In this document: positions 28,165 through 31,495 of the stretch, one piece after another
Layout: each line of letters begins with the position of its first letter
How positions within the stretch are numbered: the stretch's first letter is position 1
Source: an uncultured Prevotella sp.
GTDB lineage: Bacteria; Bacteroidota; Bacteroidia; Bacteroidales; Bacteroidaceae
Assembly (NCBI GenBank): GCA_900544825.1
Contig: UQWP01000042.1
Location: 1 to 31,495, forward strand
DNA length: 31,495 nucleotides
Reading direction: 5' to 3'
Made by a program: the position numbers and the translations under genes
Notes under the pieces: model-generated
Databases searched by the model: none
The model's input: the letters and a program-made list of their open reading frames with translations, nothing else
What the model was told of the DNA's origin: nothing

Positions 28165-28188
28165 GAATAGTGAAGAATGATTAGTGAT
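28161..28188 (+). repeat. Possible short heptanucleotide tract after the GH94 gene
   Basis: Units GTAAGAA, TAGTGAA, GAATGAT and TAGTGAT fit a 7-bp register that again starts at the stop codon (28162-28164). The tract is short and could be chance. Confidence 0.35.
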
Positions 28189-28212
28189 AAATCACGAGAA
28201 AGAAAAATAAAA

Positions 28213-28245
28213 TCCCATAGCGAGCTTCAACAGCGGGCTATGGGA
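28213..28245. terminator. Bidirectional terminator between GH94 and GH115 genes
   Basis: TCCCATAGC (28213-28221) pairs exactly with GCTATGGGA (28237-28245). The minus strand continues into TTTTATTTTTCTTT, a strong T-run, so it ends the GH115 transcript best; the plus-strand T-run is weak. Confidence 0.75.
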
Positions 28246-28254
28246 ATTTCTAAA

Positions 28255-28370
28255 ATACTAACCTATAAACCTAAAAAAAACTAAAAACCTAAACTTAAAA
28301 CCCTAAATTGTGAATTAAAATCTAAAAACCTAAATCAACTAAACCTATAAAAACTTAACTTAAAACAAAT
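28255..28370. repeat. Low-complexity CCTAAA-rich spacer
   Basis: An A-rich stretch on the plus strand with many spaced CCTAAA/CCCTAAA and CTTAAA elements and almost no G. It lies between the convergent GH94 and GH115 genes. No gene or promoter is visible. Confidence 0.6.
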
Positions 28371-28376
28371 ACGAAT

Positions 28377-30788
28377 CTAGTAGATGCAGACCTGGTCCAA
28401 GACCAGACCTTCATCCAGCGCCTTGATGAGAATACGATGCTTCTTCATCTTAGCAATCGGCAGCTGGATGCGCACACGAGCCTGACATTGCAGGGTGTTC
28501 ACCTTCCACTGCTCACTTCTGCCCGCCGTCTGATATTCCTTCTCTACAGGCTTACCGCCATCGAGCGAGAGGGCAAAGCGGAGTTTGTTATCCACAGGAT
28601 GAGTCGGAACCCAACGAACTTCGATGGTCACCGAATCACCCTTCACCTTCTTACCTGCGAAATCAAAACCTATCTCCTGATTTCTGACTATGCTAGCCGC
28701 CTTGCCTTCGTATCCCAATCCGTACCATGCGACAGGATGGCCCACGTTGGCATCTGTGGCGTTCCATTTTGCTATATACTGAGGATCCTTTACCATGGCT
28801 GCAGTAGCCTCGGTATGAGGTACCCGGTTGAATACCGGCTGCTTTCTTGGCTGGAAATCCATCATTCTGTTCCACTTTCCCTGGTTGTAATACCCCTGGT
28901 TGTAGATCTGGGTCAATCGGGCAATGCTGTCAAAAGCCGCATCACTCTTCGCCCAGTATCCTGCACCTCCATCCTTGGAAGTTTCCTTACCGTGGCGAGC
29001 CAGCTGCCCATACAGCAACTTATCGTTCATCTGGGCAGCAGCTTGCACGGGGTATGTGAAAAGTTGGCAAAACTCATCCTTGCGCTCTTTTGGCAAATCG
29101 CCCTTGGCAATTGCCTTATCGAGCATCTTCTCTATCTTCTCAGCCTGATCAGCCAACTTTTTATAGTCTGCCAATCGGGTCTGGATATATGCCTCACTCC
29201 AAGGCAGGTCAGAGATCATCTTATACTTCGGATTTCTTTCTTCCGTTCTCGTATTCGCCATGAATTCCGGCTTGCGGATGTATGCCAGGCGATAGCTTTC
29301 CTGCATCACCGGCAGCATCTTTTCAGCCAGTTCCTTGCCGAACTCGCGGGTCCAGAAGTTCTTCTCATGCTCAGCCAGCCACTGATTGTTTGGCTGCAGT
29401 TCTTTCTCTGCATTGTCGCCTGGATAGATATTGTTCATATTCCAAGCCATATCCAGGAAGAGTTCTATCTGATATTCAGCAGGCTTGATATCGCCCACAT
29501 TCAGAATCCAGAACTTCTGGATGCCCTTGTGCCATGCCATCGACATCTGCTGATACAGGAGCGATGGTGAGAAGGTACCAAGCCAGAGATAGTCGTGAGG
29601 ACGACCCCAATAGCTCACGTGATAGTAGATACCGTTACCACCCTTGCGGGCACGCTCTGCAGCTGTCGGGAAGTGACGAACCATACCATAGTTGTCGTCA
29701 CACCATACCAGGCAGACATCTTCGGGTACGTGCAAACCTGCATCATACACAGCCTGTATCTCCTTGTAAGGGATAAACAGCTGAGGCACCTGCGTCAAAT
29801 CCTTGTTGACATACTTTGCCAACAACTCTCTTTGCGCTACCAAAACGCTATCTAGTACTGATTTTTGCTCTTGTACACCTTTGGCTCCCTGCATGGCTCC
29901 ATCATGAACGCCACGCATACCGATGGTATAGAGGATAGGCTGTTTAGCCACTTCCTTCGTTCTGTCTTCCCAGAACTTGAGCACATTCTCCTTGTTGTTC
30001 TGAAAATCATACTCTCCCTTACCTCTGGCAGGCCATTCACCAGCCGTGCTCGAAGCCATCGGTTCGCAATGAGAACCGCCGATATAGATGCCATACTGCA
30101 GTGCCACCTCTCTGTTGCCTTCTGTCAGAAAGAAAGGACGGGTACATTCGTGCATCGCTGGCCAGTAGGTATTGGCACGAAGACGAAGCAGAAGCTCGAA
30201 GATGCGGGCATTGGTCTTCGGACCGATGTGTCCCTTGATGTCCGATGGCTCATAGGTCTTGCCCGACCACGGCATCAATCCCCAATCCTCATCGTTGATG
30301 AAGATGCCGCGATACTCCACCGATGGAGCCTGTTCGTTATGATAACCCTCCTTCAGGTTCAGCTGCGCCAGATGCTTTGGCTTGGCATCAGCCCACCATT
30401 CCCAAGGTGATACACCCAGCAATCGGGAAACCTCGAGGATTCCGTATGCCAGTCCGTGGTCATCACTACCTTTTATATATAGGTTGCCATTCTCAGCCTT
30501 CAGCTGGAATGCTTCCTTCTTATAAGCGAATGCAGCAGCATTCTTCTGCAGGATAATCTGATTTCTAGCAGAACCTGTCTTCTCAGAAGCTGTCATCAGC
30601 TCCATATCAGTACCGAGCGTCTTTCGGATGTCGCCCTGCAACATCTTCAAGGCTGTCTTGGCTACAGGTTCCATCTGCATGGTATCTCCTACCACTGCAA
30701 CAGCGCTTTTATCATTGAGTTCGAAAGCGTGAGAAGCCAGGCTCATCATCACCATCAAACCTACTAATACTATCTTGTTATGTCTCAT
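28377..30788 (-). CDS. GH115 xylan alpha-1,2-glucuronidase
   Basis: From ATG 30788 the protein has 803 residues with signal peptide MRHNKIVLVGLMVMMSLASHA; an in-frame TTG at 30800 would add MNYC and is unlikely. GH115 enzymes remove (4-O-methyl)glucuronic acid side chains from glucuronoxylan. Family segments visible are YIKGSDDHGLAYGILEVSRLLGVSPWEWWAD near 105-135, VEYRGIFINDEDWGL near 158-172, YWPAMHECTRPFFLTEGN, ILYTIGMRGVHDGAM near 285-300, CLVWCDDNYGMVRHFP near 360 and YYHVSYWGRPHDYLWLG. A helical domain and a C-terminal beta domain follow, ending ALDEGLVLDQVCIY, complete for the family. It is probably periplasmic. No xylanase or SusCD pair lies beside it in the window. It has its own promoter and a direct-repeat candidate operator upstream. 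Confidence 0.93.
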   Translation of the reverse strand: MRHNKIVLVGLMVMMSLASHAFELNDKSAVAVVGDTMQMEPVAKTALKMLQGDIRKTLGTDMELMTASEKTGSARNQIILQKNAAAFAYKKEAFQLKAENGNLYIKGSDDHGLAYGILEVSRLLGVSPWEWWADAKPKHLAQLNLKEGYHNEQAPSVEYRGIFINDEDWGLMPWSGKTYEPSDIKGHIGPKTNARIFELLLRLRANTYWPAMHECTRPFFLTEGNREVALQYGIYIGGSHCEPMASSTAGEWPARGKGEYDFQNNKENVLKFWEDRTKEVAKQPILYTIGMRGVHDGAMQGAKGVQEQKSVLDSVLVAQRELLAKYVNKDLTQVPQLFIPYKEIQAVYDAGLHVPEDVCLVWCDDNYGMVRHFPTAAERARKGGNGIYYHVSYWGRPHDYLWLGTFSPSLLYQQMSMAWHKGIQKFWILNVGDIKPAEYQIELFLDMAWNMNNIYPGDNAEKELQPNNQWLAEHEKNFWTREFGKELAEKMLPVMQESYRLAYIRKPEFMANTRTEERNPKYKMISDLPWSEAYIQTRLADYKKLADQAEKIEKMLDKAIAKGDLPKERKDEFCQLFTYPVQAAAQMNDKLLYGQLARHGKETSKDGGAGYWAKSDAAFDSIARLTQIYNQGYYNQGKWNRMMDFQPRKQPVFNRVPHTEATAAMVKDPQYIAKWNATDANVGHPVAWYGLGYEGKAASIVRNQEIGFDFAGKKVKGDSVTIEVRWVPTHPVDNKLRFALSLDGGKPVEKEYQTAGRSEQWKVNTLQCQARVRIQLPIAKMKKHRILIKALDEGLVLDQVCIY

Positions 30789-30817
30789 ACAATAATTCAA
30801 CTAAATGATTTCGAATG

Positions 30818-30825
30818 CAAAGTTA
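30818..30825 (-). promoter_or_regulatory. -7 box of the GH115 gene
   Basis: TAACTTTG on the minus strand fits TAnnTTTG, 29 bases upstream of the ATG at 30788. Confidence 0.55.
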
Positions 30826-30851
30826 CTACGAATATTTCGGTCTTAACACGT

Positions 30852-30884
30852 AAAATTCGCCAAAAAAACAGCAAAATTCGTCAA
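30852..30884. promoter_or_regulatory. Direct-repeat candidate operator upstream of GH115
   Basis: AAAATTCGCCAA (30852-30863) and AAAATTCGTCAA (30873-30884) are the same 12-mer with one change, spaced 21 bp apart (two helical turns). They lie just upstream of the GH115 -33 region, where an activator such as a hybrid two-component or AraC-type regulator would bind. Confidence 0.5.
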
Positions 30885-30943
30885 TTCTACATTCCTTGCA
30901 CGATTTACATCCCTGCCTGAACGTTATTCTGAACTTTTTTTTG

Positions 30944-30951
30944 TACTTTTG
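30944..30951 (+). promoter_or_regulatory. -7 box of the terminal lipoprotein-like gene
   Basis: TACTTTTG fits the consensus, about 75 bases upstream of the ATG at 31027. Confidence 0.5.
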
Positions 30952-31026
30952 CCGCCAATAAAGCATGATTGCAAATAAAAAGCAGAACAAGAACAGAATT
31001 CTTAAAAGAAAAGAAAGGAAAAAGCA

Positions 31027-31446
31027 ATGAAGAAGATAATATACTTTGTGGCAGCCTTGACTGCCACATCCTTTATCACGACGATGGGCACAAGCTGCAA
31101 GTTTGCACCCGATCAGCACGACGGCGACACGGTGGCCGCCAGCGAGTTCTATCCGGAAGACACCACTGCCATCCACGCCAAGAAGAAGGCGAAGCTGACT
31201 GCGATGAAAGCTATCAAGGACAGTGTGGGCATCTACTACATAGGCAGCGGTTCTACCAAGGATATCATCCAGCTAGTCTCCTACCCTTCCCGTCGCGATA
31301 CGATGATTTACAGCAAGACCCGCCACGTGAAGGTGAAAGGCAATGCCGATATCAACCACGTGGTTAGAGTGGATTACTACCTGCTCAACAGCAAGGATTC
31401 ACTGGTGAAGTATGTGGAAGAGGTGGATTTAAATACGAAGAAATAA
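31027..31446 (+). CDS. Small exported lipoprotein-like protein of unknown function
   Basis: This 139-residue protein starts MKKIIYFVAALTATSFITTMGTSCKF. The hydrophobic stretch ending at C24 looks like a lipoprotein signal, although GTSC is not a perfect lipobox. After an acidic, Asp-rich segment (APDQHDGDTVAASEFYPEDTTAI) comes a Lys-rich part and a beta-rich domain (SVGIYYIGSGSTKDIIQLVSYP, then HVVRVDYYLLNSKD). I do not recognise the family. It has its own promoter, is divergent from the GH115 gene, and ends at a strong terminator, so it is a single-gene unit. Likely periplasmic or membrane-anchored. Confidence 0.75.
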   Translation: MKKIIYFVAALTATSFITTMGTSCKFAPDQHDGDTVAASEFYPEDTTAIHAKKKAKLTAMKAIKDSVGIYYIGSGSTKDIIQLVSYPSRRDTMIYSKTRHVKVKGNADINHVVRVDYYLLNSKDSLVKYVEEVDLNTKK

Positions 31447-31451
31447 TCGAG

Positions 31452-31493
31452 TAGGAGGTAAACACTAATCATAGGTGTTTATCTCCTATTTTC
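31452..31493 (+). terminator. Terminator of the lipoprotein-like gene
   Basis: TAGGAGGTAAACAC (31452-31465) pairs over 14 positions, with one G-T wobble, with 31475-31488, followed by TTTT. It lies 5 bases after the stop codon. Confidence 0.85.
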
Positions 31494-31495
31494 AT

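Overview
The window looks like chromosomal DNA of a gut Bacteroidales, most probably Prevotella/Segatella. The evidence is the Bacteroidetes-type promoter (nTTG, about 20 nt, TAnnTTTG) upstream of many genes, an ExbB/ExbD/TonB set, a PorQ-type secretion protein, a DUF5056/DUF6249 ECF-sigma operon, a UpxY/NusG-like protein and Bacteroidetes-type glycoside hydrolases (GH84, GH94, GH115). Species assignment is inference; there is no rRNA in the window.

Layout. (1) 1-3400 is AT-rich accessory DNA. It holds a probably broken small ORF, a run of unrelated strong hairpins (567-859), and two direct copies of a ~170-bp structured repeat (905-1078 and 3145-3312). Between the copies lie a RelE-type toxin-antitoxin pair and a long NusG/UpxY-like protein. 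(2) 3399-5200 (minus) is a three-gene ECF sigma operon. (3) 5338-7314 (plus) carries an RsmB/RsmF-family rRNA m5C methyltransferase and dihydrofolate reductase. (4) 7319-7822 (minus) is an Lrp/AsnC regulator with a clear candidate operator. (5) 7927-10490 (minus) is tRNA-Ser(GGA) followed by exbB, a small membrane protein and two exbD genes. (6) 10629-13166 (minus) is a GH84 hexosaminidase. (7) 13214-15896 (minus) is tonB, polyprenyl synthase and tatD. (8) 16056-17752 (plus) is porQ and cmk, followed by a predicted orphan small RNA at about 17887-17985. (9) 18025-25509 (minus) is a giant alpha-2-macroglobulin-like protein, a DUF1573 protein and ispH. (10) 25669-28164 (plus) is a GH94 phosphorylase. 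(11) 28377-30788 (minus) is a GH115 alpha-glucuronidase. (12) 31027-31446 (plus) is a small lipoprotein-like protein.

How they work together. ExbB/ExbD/TonB would energise outer-membrane transport. GH115, GH94 and GH84 act on plant or host glycans; no SusC/SusD pair is in the window. PorQ points to a type IX secretion system. IspH and the polyprenyl synthase belong to isoprenoid synthesis. The rest is mostly housekeeping.

The most unusual signal is a family of tandem heptanucleotide tracts in at least five gaps between co-directional genes (6755-6789, 9513-9659, 14042-14132, 15122-15170, 16990-17031). Each keeps a strict 7-bp register. Four of them start in or across the stop codon of the upstream gene. 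One is translated as a repetitive N-terminus, and another supplies the tatD start codon. Second is the pair of structured direct repeats bracketing the toxin-antitoxin and NusG-like genes: their hairpins differ in sequence but keep their pairing.
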